Source of the DNA: Monocercomonoides exilis
Lineage: Eukaryota > Preaxostyla > Oxymonadida > Polymastigidae
Reading direction: 5' to 3'
DNA: 64,000 nucleotides
Assembly: GCA_001643675.2 (NCBI GenBank)
Contig: LSRY02000013.1
Location: 1,676,501 to 1,740,500, forward strand
The translations under genes were made by a program, and so were the position numbers. This document shows positions 24,033 to 35,042 of the stretch, piece after piece. The notes below the pieces were generated by a model. That model was not told the origin of the DNA and searched no databases. It saw only the letters and a program-made list of their open reading frames with translations. The stretch's first letter is position 1, and every line of letters starts with the position of its first letter.

Positions 24033-24889
24033 GATAGGAACAAACAATTTTGTGAAATTTGTTTTGAAAAGGATAAAACACTTACCAACAATTAATAATT
24101 CTCGAAACAAAAAATTTCTGCACAATTGTCAATCAACAAACCTTAATTAAATTATATTTCATTACAGTTCTTTTTCAAACTTTCACAGAGGTTATAACCT
24201 TCACTTCAATTGTGCAACAAGATTTCTCAATTTGTTTGTTAAAGTTTTTGAAGTATTATTTTCAGTTTTGCATTTTCATTATTATTCATATTTGAAAAGA
24301 ATAAAACTTCAGTGTGTGTTTATGTTTAAAAAAATATTATCTTCAATAGACATTTTTCATGATTTTCCATATTGATTCTTGTAATTTGCAATAAAAAATT
24401 TTAATTCCTTTTTATTAAGAATCGTATATTTTGTCAAAAATAAGAATATTGAGAGTTTTTTAAAATAAAATTGAATCAAGTAAATATTGTCCATGAATAA
24501 AGAACAAAATTCTTTCTTGTTTCATATATAAAAAAATGATTTCAAAAATTATAAATAATTTTGTTTTCTGTATTCTTAATTTGTTTCTTTTTTTTCATTT
24601 TAAAAGTTGTTCCTCTCCTTTTTGTGAAAGTTTCTTTGGATGAATAAAAAAAAATGCACGTCATTGCTATTCATTTTGATGGTTCTGATTTTCTTCCTCG
24701 TTTTTAAACATTCATCATCGTAATCATCATTATCTCATTCTTTTTCTTCTTTTTCTTTATTGAATTCTTCGTCTTCTCCTCTTTTTTCTTTCACCTCCTC
24801 CTCTTCTTATCTTCTTTTGATATTTCTATTTCTTTATCTTTATTTTTATCTTTACCTAATCCTTATTCTTATTATTTTTCGCCAGCCGC

Positions 24890-26390
24890 ACTGCCTCTCC
24901 CATTTCCCTCAGCTCCCTTTTCCTCCTTTCTTTCCCATAGTCTTCTCTCGCTAAAATCTCCGGTGCTTTTGACTGCATTTCCCACTCCTCCGACGTACGC
25001 ACCTCTCCTCGCCGTTGGATCTTATCCTGCTTCACCGCTACATCCAGTCCATTCACCATCACTGCTCACGGGTTCAAGTTCGTCAGCAGCATCTCCATCT
25101 CACCTCTGCGCAGGATATGATGGCACACGTGCACCTCCCAAAACACAACTTTCTCTGAAAATTACTCACAGTGCTGCAGCAGCTCCAGCATCCGTCCTGT
25201 ATTCTTTTTTTCAACTCCAAACAATTCTCTTGCTTGATGTTCAGAATTATCTTCCTCTTCCTAAACCCCACACTTCCCCTCCACTCTTCCCTTTCCACAT
25301 CCCCCATTCCCTTTTTTATTTCCATCATGGATCTCCATCCTTCATCACCACTTTCTTCTCCAGCTCTGCCTTCAATTCCTTCAATGCTTTTGGAGCATCT
25401 TTTCCACACTTTGCTCTTCCTATTTGCTTCTACAATCTCCTTGGGTTGCACAAGCCGCTGCTCCTGCTGCTTCCTCTTCCATCGCAGCTGCAAGTGGAAC
25501 CCCATAGTCATCACCACTGTCACACCCACCGTACTCACTTCAATATGCAGTATGATCGTCCACCCATACAGCTCAAACAGGCTCCGCTCCCTGCCTACAC
25601 CTTCCTTTCTTTTTTCCAGTGTAATAGCTGCTGTCTCGTTGAACTTTCTTCCTTCCCCTGCCTCATCCTTCCCTGTCTCCTCCCCTGCCATCCCTCTGCA
25701 CCTTTCTCACCTGCCCGCTCCTCCACAGCCATCTCCTCACTTGAATTCATTTCCCTCACCAGCTCCTCCTCATCTTCCCAGCTCTCTTGAATCACATTCA
25801 ACCCGATCCTCCCGTTTCTCCTCGGCTACGCATTGTACTCTGTGCTCTCAAACCGGTTTGCCCTCACCCGCTCGCCCCCATCTGCCACACGCATAATTAT
25901 CTGGAAGTGCAGCTCGCACTGCACCAGCTCCAGCCCTACAAGCTTCAGCCGCTTCTGCCCCTCACTGCTTGCCTAGCTGACGCTCTTCAGCACTGGATGG
26001 AAATGCACACACCCTCCACCACAATCAGCTCTCTCTCGCTAACTCCGAGTTCTGGATGCTGTGCACCTCCACCACCACGTCGATGCCCTGCATGATCCCT
26101 CCCTTCGACGAATGCGATATTCTTGCTTTCTTCACTCTGAACTTGCACTCCTCAACCACCAGCACACATTCTCCATTCCTCCCCAACATCACATTTCCAT
26201 TTTCAAATATCGTAGCAAACACCAATAATTGTTATTCCATCGCAATTGTTACCTGCCCTGCCACTGTTCTGCACTTTTTGACATCACCCACCCGCTGCCA
26301 AACACACACTACACCACGCACATTCCCGCACAAGCGATCCATCTCTTCCAGCAATTCGCATGTATCGCTAAACCTCTAAAACTTTAACCA
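24890..26390 (-). pseudogene. Decayed beta-helix gene 3' part with membrane anchor remnant
   Basis: A GC-rich island read on the minus strand. 26225-26025 gives beta-helix-like text (NVMLGRNGECVLVVEECKF). Further downstream, after stops and frame changes, comes a Glu-rich stretch (25801-25595). Around 25560-25470 a hydrophobic segment is followed directly by basic residues (LRWKRKQQEQ), like a transmembrane helix with a cytoplasmic tail. The order ectodomain, membrane segment, charged tail suggests the 3' end of a surface-protein gene. Plus-strand frames over the same DNA are Pro/Ser/Leu-rich shadows. Family assignment is tentative. Confidence 0.35.
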
Positions 26391-26407
26391 TGTTTGAATT
26401 AATATAT

Positions 26408-26661
26408 GGGTGATTATTTTTGAAATCATATTTTTTCTTTCATAAATTTCGGTTCGAAAATTTCACTTGAATATCAACAAAAGAATACTGAAAAAGGAAA
26501 AAACTTATTAAAGAAATCATCATCTTTGTTTGGGAAAAAACACAAATAATTGACACAGTCGTCATGAATTGTGCATTTGAAAACAAATTTTTTTCCAGAA
26601 ATCATCAAGTTTTGAAAAATATCCACCCCGAAAAAAGTTATGTTTTCAAAAATAATCACCC
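26408..26661 (-). mobile_element. GGGTGATT-family MITE, reversed orientation
   Basis: It starts GGGTGATTATTTTTGAAATC and ends in AAAATAATCACCC, with ATAT at 26404-26407 and 26662-26665. The CCCCGAAAAAAGTTATG motif, which marks the left end in other copies, lies at the right end here, so the element is inverted. 254 bp, non-coding. Confidence 0.85.
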
Positions 26662-27026
26662 ATATGTGCATCGTTATAATGTTCCACATCTATACGAAGA
26701 ACATGCTTCGATGGCACAAATTAGTAAGAAAAAATATATGAAATTTTGAAAAAATAAAAATTATTCACAAACAATAAATACAAAAATTTTAACAAGTTTA
26801 AAACTTTAATATAAACATTTTTTCAAATTAAAAATACAAACATTTGAAAAAATGGACTATTGACTTAAATCACGTCAGTGACAGACAGTGACGTGAATGC
26901 CGTGGAATTTATACCTTTTGAAAATGATCACGACACAACCCATTGTTCATTCATTAATTTTAAACAACAGATAAAAAAAATATTAATAATAATCGTAATA
27001 ACACATTAAATCTTATTTAATATAAT

Positions 27027-30000
27027 TAGCCCTGGGTGACGTGGTGACTTCTGAAGTGACCTTTTCGATTTTTGACGGACGTGACAGATTTTTCCTCGTC
27101 ACAAGAAATAAGACATTTTAATATTTGATAAAGAAAATTCAAAAAATTTTTCAAGAAACAAAATAGTTTATTCTCTCCTTTTTTCAAGATAAAAAGTTTT
27201 GGAAAATTTGTCGAATCAGATTATTCATAATGCATTTTTCACTGACGAGTTAGCGGAAATCGGAATTTTGACGTGTCACTGACGTCACAAGTCACTGACG
27301 ACACATCAAGTCAAAAATTAGAATCAGACAAAATAAGTCTTATTTTTGCGAACTGGATAAATGAAACAAGATTCTTAGGTATTACTTTTTTGAATGTCTT
27401 TAACCCATTACAAATCGTTTGTAATCGATAATCAATTTGTTTCCCCAAATGCTCATATATAATTGAAACAAAAAATAGGTATGATGGTTTTAGTTATTGT
27501 TTCAAACAGTTGTGCATGTTCTATGAAACCGAAAATATAACTTGTTCAGTTTGTTTTGTTATTCGTTTTTTATTATCACATAAATTGTCTTTTCATGATT
27601 TGCAGTGATAGATTATCTTGGAAAGAAATTTTCAATTCAGACAAGTTCATATGTGGAATTTTTAGAAAGGTTGTTGACGTTAACACATTCTATGACTGAT
27701 AAAAATTAATTATCTCAAAGATATAATGGCAAATCAATATTTTGACGAAATGAGAAAGGTTTTTTCGTTTTTGAATGCTCGCAACTGATGCAGTTCAATC
27801 AGAAGAGAAGAAGAGATTGAATCCGTTTCGAATTCATTTTTCAAGTTAATGGGGATAATCAATCAGATTTTTTTTCTCAAACGAAAGGAGAACAGTTAAA
27901 TGAAAATATAAACAGAAAGCCCCTACTCCGATATGAATAGTTGAGGTTTATAATTTATTTTCCATCTTCATCCGTAAGTTAATTATGATTTTTCTTTAGA
28001 ATGAATTATATTTACTGCTTCTGAAATTCTGGAAGATAGATTTGCATCCACATATTTCATGTTTACAAGCGAAATCTCGGTTATTTAAACTTTCATTCTT
28101 CGTTTATTTCTATTCTTATTTTCAACGAAAATGGATATATAATCAAAAATCTTATGAAAAAAGCCAAAATAAAACCATGCAACAGAAAAGAGCTGAGGAG
28201 AAACCATAAACTGGAATGATGTGAAAAATGGAAAAAAGGAAAAAAAGCGAAGGCCTGCGAACGAAAGAACGAAGAATTCAGAATGTTTATTTTCTAAAAA
28301 GAAAAAAGCAATCAATATTTCGAAGAAAATGACAGAAAAGATGAAAAGGAAAACGAAGCAATCATAATTTTAAACTTTTTTGTCTTTTCTTGGTTTTATT
28401 TTTTCGAAATGAAAAACATCATCACATTACAACAATCGTGAGATACGTTTAATATATAACTAAATGATGCTCAAAAATAATTAATAATTTAACTTCCAAA
28501 TTTTCGTTCACTCATTTTCTCTGAAATTCGAAAAATTCACTGAAATATTTCAACACAATAAAATATATTAATTTCTTTAAAGATAAACAAATATTTCTAA
28601 AAAGCTTTTGAGGAAATCTTCATGTTCTTCTTCTTCAATCTTTTCAAACAATCATCTTCAGCTTTCCTTTCTCTTCGCTTTCTTTGATTTCATCTACCAT
28701 CTTTTCATTAAGCTTTTTTGAAATATTCCAAAAGGAAAACAATTCCACATAATTCCATCTTCCAAAGTTGATTGATTCAATACCATCCAAAAGAGTCCAA
28801 TAGCTCCACTTTTCGACAACTCATCAACTTTTGTATGTTTCTTTCTTTATGATTTTCATAATGAATGAAGACACAAGTTGCTGATTTTTCTGCAATTGTT
28901 TGATGATGCTCGAAACTCGTGAAAAATGCTGTAAACAAGTACAGTATATTTTTCGTTCCTCAATTTGTATGAGAATGTTATTTTTAGTAACATAAATTCA
29001 TCCTCAGATTACAAGTTCTTCTTTCGTTTCTTTTTCTTTCTTCTCTCCTTTTCCTCTCTTCCAAACCATACATCAAGAAAGTTCTTTAAATTCTCTTTCT
29101 CCCTCTCTCGCAAATTGCAGTTCATTCGCAATAACTTCTTCAAAATTCCTTTCTCTCAAATATCCATAAATCAAATACCCCTAAGCCGATAGTTTCGCAA
29201 GATGAATGATATTGCTACGTAATATGTTACTTGGATAATATCTTAAATTTCATTCAAATAACATTCTCTCTGTATTTCCTGATTTTTTTTTCAGTTTTAT
29301 CCAATCATCAATAAAACATGAAATTACTTTTTTATTTGAAAAAAGAAAAGAAGAATAATATCAAAAATAAATAAATAAATAAATAAATAGCAACATTCAT
29401 ACATAATACTCAATATCACTCAAAGCCAATGAAGCCGTTTCTTTCTCTTTTTGAGTTTCTTTGTTTTCCTCTTTGTTCAATGCAGCAAACAGTTGACAAG
29501 ATCTGCAAATTGCATGTTAGTCAATTGATGAAAAATTTATTATTGAAAGACATCATTTGAAAAATTCAACCTGTAACGTTTCATCTTTTTCTTTTTCCAA
29601 CTTTTCTTCTTCAAAAAAAATCTTCTCAAATACATATTGCAACGAAAAAATACAATCCGCATATGCACTTTTCACAAATTTCCAAATTCCAATAACTGAA
29701 CTGATTAGCATGTATTTTTCATCGATAATATTTAACCACAATTATTTGGTTTATTTGATGATTTTGTTCTTCAAAAGAAATAGAATTGAACACCTCTTTC
29801 TCAATCAATTCATTTTAAACATTCATCTCTACGATTTTTTATATTTAATCTTCCTCATAGCAACCATCTAAATTGGCAGACAATTCTTCCATTAATCATA
29901 AAAAAATAAACCAATAAAGAAGAATTCGGAAATTTTCAACCGTTTCAAACTGGTGAACTTATTTGCAGATGTCAACTTCCTTTTCGTTTCAAATGTTCTA

Positions 30001-30396
30001 GATGTGAAACTATTCCTTAATATCATTGATGTTGAATTCGCACATGCTTGTGAAGAAAAAATCGATGAACAATTCTAATTCGAATGTGTAATGTGAACAT
30101 AAGTGCTTATGTATGTCATCCTGATATTTGTATTGAAAACTATGGCATTTGAAAGAAACATTCATTTAATTTTTCAATTAAAATTATATAGGCAGAAAGC
30201 GATCAATTTTCAAAAATGGAGGGATAAATTCAGTCTTTATTAAACACTTATATAAATAAATAAAATCAAAAATATCAAAAAATTTATAAAGATGAAAAGT
30301 TATTTATTTTTTTTATTAATTATTTTTTTCATAATTTGAAGTAGAAAATTGGTGACGGACGTGACGAATTTTTTTTCTTCACGTCACCCAGGGCTA
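27027..30396. mobile_element. hAT-like non-autonomous element with 8-bp duplication
   Basis: TAGCCCTGGGTGACGTG at 27027 is the exact reverse complement of the sequence ending at 30396. The flanks are the identical octamer AATATAAT (27019-27026 and 30397-30404). A TA-start inverted repeat with 8-bp duplication is the signature of the hAT superfamily. Subterminal DNA has repeated GTCAC/TGACG motifs, for example 27236-27310 and 30348-30385, likely transposase-binding sites. No hAT transposase was recognised in the 3.37 kb interior, so it is probably non-autonomous or heavily decayed. Confidence 0.75.
28695..29741 (-). pseudogene. Possible exon remnants inside the hAT-like element
   Basis: Minus-strand segments look coding. 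29739 to about 29568 encodes a helical stretch ending in EEEKLEKEKDETLQ before a possible GTTGAA donor, with a CAG acceptor near 29504 and a short Lys/Glu-rich piece behind it. Another stretch near 28832-28697 reads VDELSKSGAIGLFWMV. The intervening frames have stops. I do not recognise the protein. It could be carried by the element, or be the host gene into which it inserted. Confidence 0.25.
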
Positions 30397-30638
30397 AATA
30401 TAATATTAACATTTATCTATTGTTGTTAATTATTTTTATTTTTTTGACAAAAGTGGAATTTGAAAAAATGAGTGAATAATAATATATATTTTGTCACGTC
30501 ACGTCACTCCAAAAATATTCACGTCAGAAGGCATGTGAAGCAGATGTTTACAGAAATGCATGATTAATAAAAAAAGTTGACATACAAACAAAGACAAATT
30601 GAATTGAAAAAAGGATCACATCCTTTATTTAATTATTT

Positions 30639-30878
30639 GGGTAATTATTTTTGAAAAGTCGCAAATGTTTAAATTTCAAATAAATATTAAATTTCATATC
30701 TTAATCAAATTTCGGTTCCCGCTCATGCAACTTCACCAAAGTGGATGATATAATTTGACAATGCTATTTAACACATTCCTGTGAAGTTGCATGAGCGGGA
30801 ACCGAAATTTGATCAAGATATGAAATTTAATATTTATTTGAAATTTAAACATTTGCGACTTTTCAAAAATAATTACCC
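30639..30878. mobile_element. MITE with nearly perfect 97-bp inverted arms
   Basis: It begins GGGTAATTATTTTTGAAAAG and ends with the exact complement. ATTT is duplicated at 30635-30638 and 30879-30882. Over about 97 bp I see one mismatch between the arms (30705 region against 30810 region), including GGTTCCCGCTCATGCAACTT. The unpaired centre is about 45 bp. It is related to the copy at 4580-4818. The asymmetric duplication ATTT proves a true 4-bp duplication rather than a palindromic TA artefact. Confidence 0.85.
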
Positions 30879-31005
30879 ATTTTGCGAAAAAAGATCAAAA
30901 AAATAAGCTGTATAGTTGGTAGATTACCCTTGTAAATTATTATTAATAGAAAACAGTTATTAAAAAAGATATAATGTAATGTTCTATGTGAGTATATGAA
31001 AAAAA

Positions 31006-32372
31006 TTAATCGAAAGTGAAAATTCTGCACTTCGAGTAATCAATCAAGTGGGTTTTGTTGATGGAAGCTTCGCAACCTTCAACAGGAGATGCTTCACTGA
31101 TGTTTTTCAGGACAATTTCAGGATTTAAGGGCCAAATGCCAGAATCTCTGAAAGATGCTACGATGGTAGATGGTTTTAATGCTTCTGATAATGCTTCCTT
31201 AAGTTTTTTGACGAAGTTGGATCTGTTTGATGATGCATTTCTTCACACAAAGTCTGTTTCAGTAGTGAAAATAATTATCTTTATGTTTGCATTGACATAT
31301 TTATCTAATGGCTGGACGATGTGCGAGGTGTGTGAAGGAGGAAATACTATATCGATCCTATTTTCCTTTGCCAGTTCCAAAACATCTTTGTTCGTGTGAG
31401 TCGAAGCACCATCCATATGCAGGCACGCAGGAAAGTTAGATAATCCCATCAGTTTTCTTCTTCTATCAATTGAATCAACTACAACATATTTAAATAAATC
31501 AAAGAATAAAGAAAAATCCATTCCTTTCTTTGTGGTGGCAGTGATAACAAAGTTGTCGGAGTTGGCCTGTGCATATTCCTGAGGAAGAAAGGTAGAATGG
31601 CTGATCACAGAAGTCTTGCAATGCTCCCCGTCAGCAGAAATAAGTAAAAGCAAAGAAATTGATGGAGGAAGAGGTGCTTCTTGAGAAATTGGGCTGGGAC
31701 AATCCGGCAAAGAAACTATCTTTGTTGATTCAGTTGTATCTCTTTTGATGTGAGTTTCATCCAGATTAAATATTAATTGTGGAATATATTTTTTCTTCTT
31801 ATATAATTCTTCCAAATCTTCAAAAAAAGGACGCAAAATGAGCCTTGTTGAGTGTTCGATTCTGTTTATTGGATGTTTTGCAGGCTTTTTTAATGAAGAT
31901 CCTTTTATTTTGGTAACAAAAGAATAACACCACTTTTTATTCATAGCCTTTTTATTTCCGCTTTCGTTCTTTTTTGAAGAAGAAATGAAACTAGCCTATT
32001 TATAATTTAAAAATAATTAAATAATAAAAATAACAAAATTCAAACAGCATTTGTGCATTGCTTTGCAGTTATTCCTTTAAGATGGTGTAAATCATTTTTT
32101 ATTTGCATTGATATTCCATCGCGATACTTTTTTCTAATTTTCCAGTATCTTTCTTTTATTCCGACGTCTCTATGTTCATTTTTCGCCTTTACAGCTCTGC
32201 AGTACGCACTCTTCAAAATCAATCCTGCCTTGAATACATCTGATTCTCTGAAACCTTCTTTTTCAATTATTTTCAGGATTCTTAGCTGCCTTGTTGAATA
32301 CTTTCTATATTCAGACGAAGAAAGAAAATATATAAATCTGCGAAGGTTAAATTTCTCTCGTTGTTTTTTCAT
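31006..32372 (-). pseudogene. pogo/Tigger-like transposase 2, one premature stop
   Basis: Exon 1 is 32372-32046. An intron (32045-31996, GTTTGA...AATAG, 50 nt) joins it in phase to exon 2, 31995-31006. The N-terminus has a basic DNA-binding-type region. The catalytic core shows FNLDETHI (first Asp), LHMDGASTHT (second Asp) and PPSHTSHIVQPLDKY (third Asp). The frame meets TGA at 31245-31243 but continues without frameshift into an FRDSGIWPLNP C-terminal motif, ending at TAA 31008-31006. The stop fits a single CGA to TGA change at an Arg position. Everything else appears intact, so this copy died recently. Clear terminal repeats were not identified; GGGGGTGATC at 32385 may be one end. Confidence 0.8.
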
Positions 32373-32527
32373 AACAACACATAAAGGGGGTGATCATAAA
32401 GAAAATTTCCCGGGTTGTCTACTTTTTCCCGGGTTATCAACCAACTTTAAAAGGCGAAAAATGCAGGTAGAAGAATGCAGTTTTTTGGCTACAGATGAAG
32501 TTAAAATGGTGAAAACAATCATTTTAT

Positions 32528-32529
<2 letters not shown>

Positions 32530-32564
<35 letters not shown>
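32530..32564. repeat. Poly-A tract, 35 nt
   Basis: Uninterrupted A run between the two pogo-like elements. Confidence 0.9.
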
Positions 32565-32566
<2 letters not shown>

Positions 32567-32878
32567 CCCCTGAGGATTCCGTCATTTCAGTCATTTTCAT
32601 TGATTGGACGAAGATACAGAGCTTTTGTTCTTCGAATACAGCGTTTTAAAATCTGAAAAAAATCGTTTGCTAACTCTTATTGCATGTGCAACAACAAAAT
32701 GAACATTTTAATTTTTTTCCTGATATTTGTTTTTTTTAGGGTAATCTTTTTATTGGCACTTTTTTCTTTATTTGCACTTTTTTTTTAAATAAAAATTAAT
32801 CTGACCCACAAATGATATTTTAAATTATATTTTTGGTATATATACAAATGTGATATATTCTTATATTTGGGTGATTAT

Positions 32879-33126
32879 TTTTGAAATCATATCTTTTTTC
32901 GGGGTGTTAATTTTCAAAGATTGTTTGTTTTTTGAAAGTTATTTTTTATTCAAAAAATAAGAAGCATAATAATTGTTTTCATTAACAAATGTTATGCTTC
33001 AACAAAAGATAAAAATGTTTTGAATAAGCCTTTTCACTTTTCAACGTTCATATGAAAATATTCAAGATAAGTTTTTGAAAACCGAAAATTATGTATGAAA
33101 AAATTTGATTTCAAAAATAATCACCC
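32879..33126 (+). mobile_element. GGGTGATT-family MITE nested in pogo-like element
   Basis: It opens GGGTGATTATTTTTGAAATC with the CTTTTTTCGGGGTG left-type motif and closes GATTTCAAAAATAATCACCC. ATTT is duplicated at 32875-32878 and 33127-33130. 248 bp, non-coding. It must be younger than the pogo-like element that contains it. Confidence 0.85.
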
Positions 33127-33145
33127 ATTTGAATTTTGAAAGAAA

Positions 33146-33241
33146 TCCAATTTCTCATGGGGGAGAAATGGGGGGGGGGGGGGGGGGGGGGGGGGAATGG
33201 GGGGTTCAAGTCCTTCCATTGAGCTTTCATGAGAAATTGGA
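33146..33241. repeat. Inverted repeat enclosing a 26-nt poly-G tract
   Basis: TCCAATTTCTCATG (33146-33159) is complemented exactly by CATGAGAAATTGGA (33228-33241). Between them is a G run at 33170-33195 with further GGGGG groups on both sides. Very unusual in this AT-rich DNA. It may be a tiny inverted-repeat element or a G-quadruplex-forming insertion. Confidence 0.6.
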
Positions 33242-33363
33242 CTGCACAAAGGTTTGTAAATATTTCTAATTCATTCAAAAATTTAAATATTAATTAAAAA
33301 TTCTTTAATGAGAATTAATAAATAAAATAATTTATTAACGATCATTACCCATTATATATATTT

Positions 33364-34967
33364 ATGAAATTACTAGTGAAGAAGAAAGCTGAAGCGGCGC
33401 AGAAGCGTCTGAAGGAAGCAATGTCTACATTGCATTACAGGTAATATCGTTCAAGATTGGAAAGGATTGCACACATTGTGAATGACAATGTTGTCAGGAT
33501 AGTCGACTGTATTAAATATGGCGGAATCGGCTGAAAATCTTTGGAGCACGCAGTTAAAGCCATAAAAAACGGCAGGCCTATTGCAAAAGTTGGTCATCCG
33601 CCAATTATCAGCGGTGAAAAAGAAAAACAATTCTTGGAAGAAGTTACAACAGAATCTCGATTTGGGACAAGCCTCTCGTTACGAAAAGCGCGCGATCTGG
33701 TTTGTAATTGATATTTGAATTGTATATTAATTTGTATTAAGATGGAAAATATAATTAACGATAGTGAAGAAGAAGGAGAAAATGAAGAAAAGATAAAAAA
33801 GACAGTTACTCTTACGACGGTTCACGCATTCATAAAGCGCCATCCGGAACTGAAGTCCTCGCTGCCAAAGCAAGTTGATATCAACAGACTTGCAGCATCT
33901 TGTCAGAAAGTCCTAAAGCCGTGGCTCGCCAAATTACAAGTATTACACAATGAAAATAAATATCCAGAGGAATTAATCTTCAATATAGATGAATCTTCGC
34001 TTCGAATTCCGACTTCTACACGTGGCGTTGTTGTTCATCCTGCAGATGAACAAGTTGGGTTCAAAAAGACGGCCGAACGTATTCCGAATACCACTATTGT
34101 TGCTAGAGAAGCTGCTGATGGTTTCTCGCTTCTGTCTATTGTGCTGTGTCCGAGCGTAACTCTTCAGAAAGAATTGACAACACTGTTAACATCGTCATCT
34201 AATATTTATCCAAATACAAACGGCAGGATGGTTGAAGTTTCAAATCAAAAAAGTTCATCCAAAGAACACTTTTACAAAATATCATTGACAGAAGAAAACA
34301 TATTCTTCATGAATCTCATCGTTGCCTTCTTCTCCTGGATTCACACTCATCGCGGGCAGATCCTACGATATGGAGACAGTTCAAAGAAGCTGAAATAGAC
34401 GTCGTCACCTACGTTCCGCACACAACACACATATTGCAGCCGCTGGACAGAGGCGTATTTGCAGTATTGAAGTCAGAGCTATAAAACAATTACAGCTCTC
34501 CGTCATCCACCTCCTCATCTGATAAAAGAACAGCTGTTGCGGATGTGTTGCAACAAGCCTTTCGCACAGCATTCATCCCATCGGTAATCAACAAAGCTTT
34601 CATCAACAGCGGAGTCCTCAGCAATGGATCTGGATCTGTGCTATTGAATCTTCCTCAGTCTTCTCAATACTTCATTCCTTCTCATTCATATAGTTTCCAC
34701 TTCTGCGGAAAAGAAAAAACAGAAGAAAAGCTTCTTGATGAATGGGATGAGCATTATGAAAAACACAAAATGAAAATCGAAGAAATTGTGAAAAATGAAA
34801 ATGAAATTGAAGAAGAAGAATTGCCCTTGGAGAAAAAAGTGAAAAGAAAATTCAGAAAAATTAAGAATGATGACGATGAAACAAGTGATGAATTTGACCC
34901 GTTTGAATGTGAAAATGGAAAAAGAAAAGTTAGAAGAGTAATTGATTCGAGTTTTGTATTTTTTTGA
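33364..34967 (+). pseudogene. pogo/Tigger-like transposase 3, multiply broken
   Basis: From ATG 33364 the frame has a basic N-terminal region with stops at TAA (near 33442) and TGA (near 33530), then GRPIAKVGHPPIIS, a usual pogo-family linker. A short intron GTTTGT...TTAAG (about 33702-33742) leads to 33743 onward: FNIDESS (first Asp) at about 33980. A frameshift near 34250-34330 leads to LLLLDSHSSR (second Asp) and YVPHTTHILQPLDRG (third Asp) near 34425. A TAA follows at 34482, after which the frame stays open to a Lys/Glu-rich tail ending at 34967. All three Asp motifs survive but no intact product is possible. It lies in the element 32739-35042. Confidence 0.8.
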
Positions 34968-35042
34968 TGTGTTTTTAATTTTTTTTCATTTCAAAAAATA
35001 TTGGTGCCAATAAAGAAAAAAGTGCCAATAAAAAGATGACCC

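Larger units (their letters stand above)
32739..35042 (+). mobile_element. Complete 2.3 kb pogo-like element, TA duplication
   Basis: Left end GGGTAATCTTTTTATTGGCA then CTTTTTTCTTTATTTGCAC; the right end is its inverted copy with two or three differences, ending GATGACCC at 35042. Both sides are flanked by TA (32737-32738 and 35043-35044), the target of Tc1/mariner/pogo elements. The tips carry two spaced copies of a TTGGCAC/TTTGCAC box, likely transposase-binding sites. It contains transposase relic 3, a MITE and a poly-G inverted repeat, all between the left end and the gene or within it. Confidence 0.8.

Noticed and set aside
29367-29390. (AAAT)n and scattered short repeats as a possible CRISPR-like array
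   Set aside because: These are simple microsatellites without unique spacers of constant length, in a eukaryotic context.
32385-32460. GGGGGTGATC with two CCCGGG-centred words as the TIR of transposase relic 2
   Set aside because: I could not find a matching inverted end or TA duplication on the other side, so the element boundary was left undefined.
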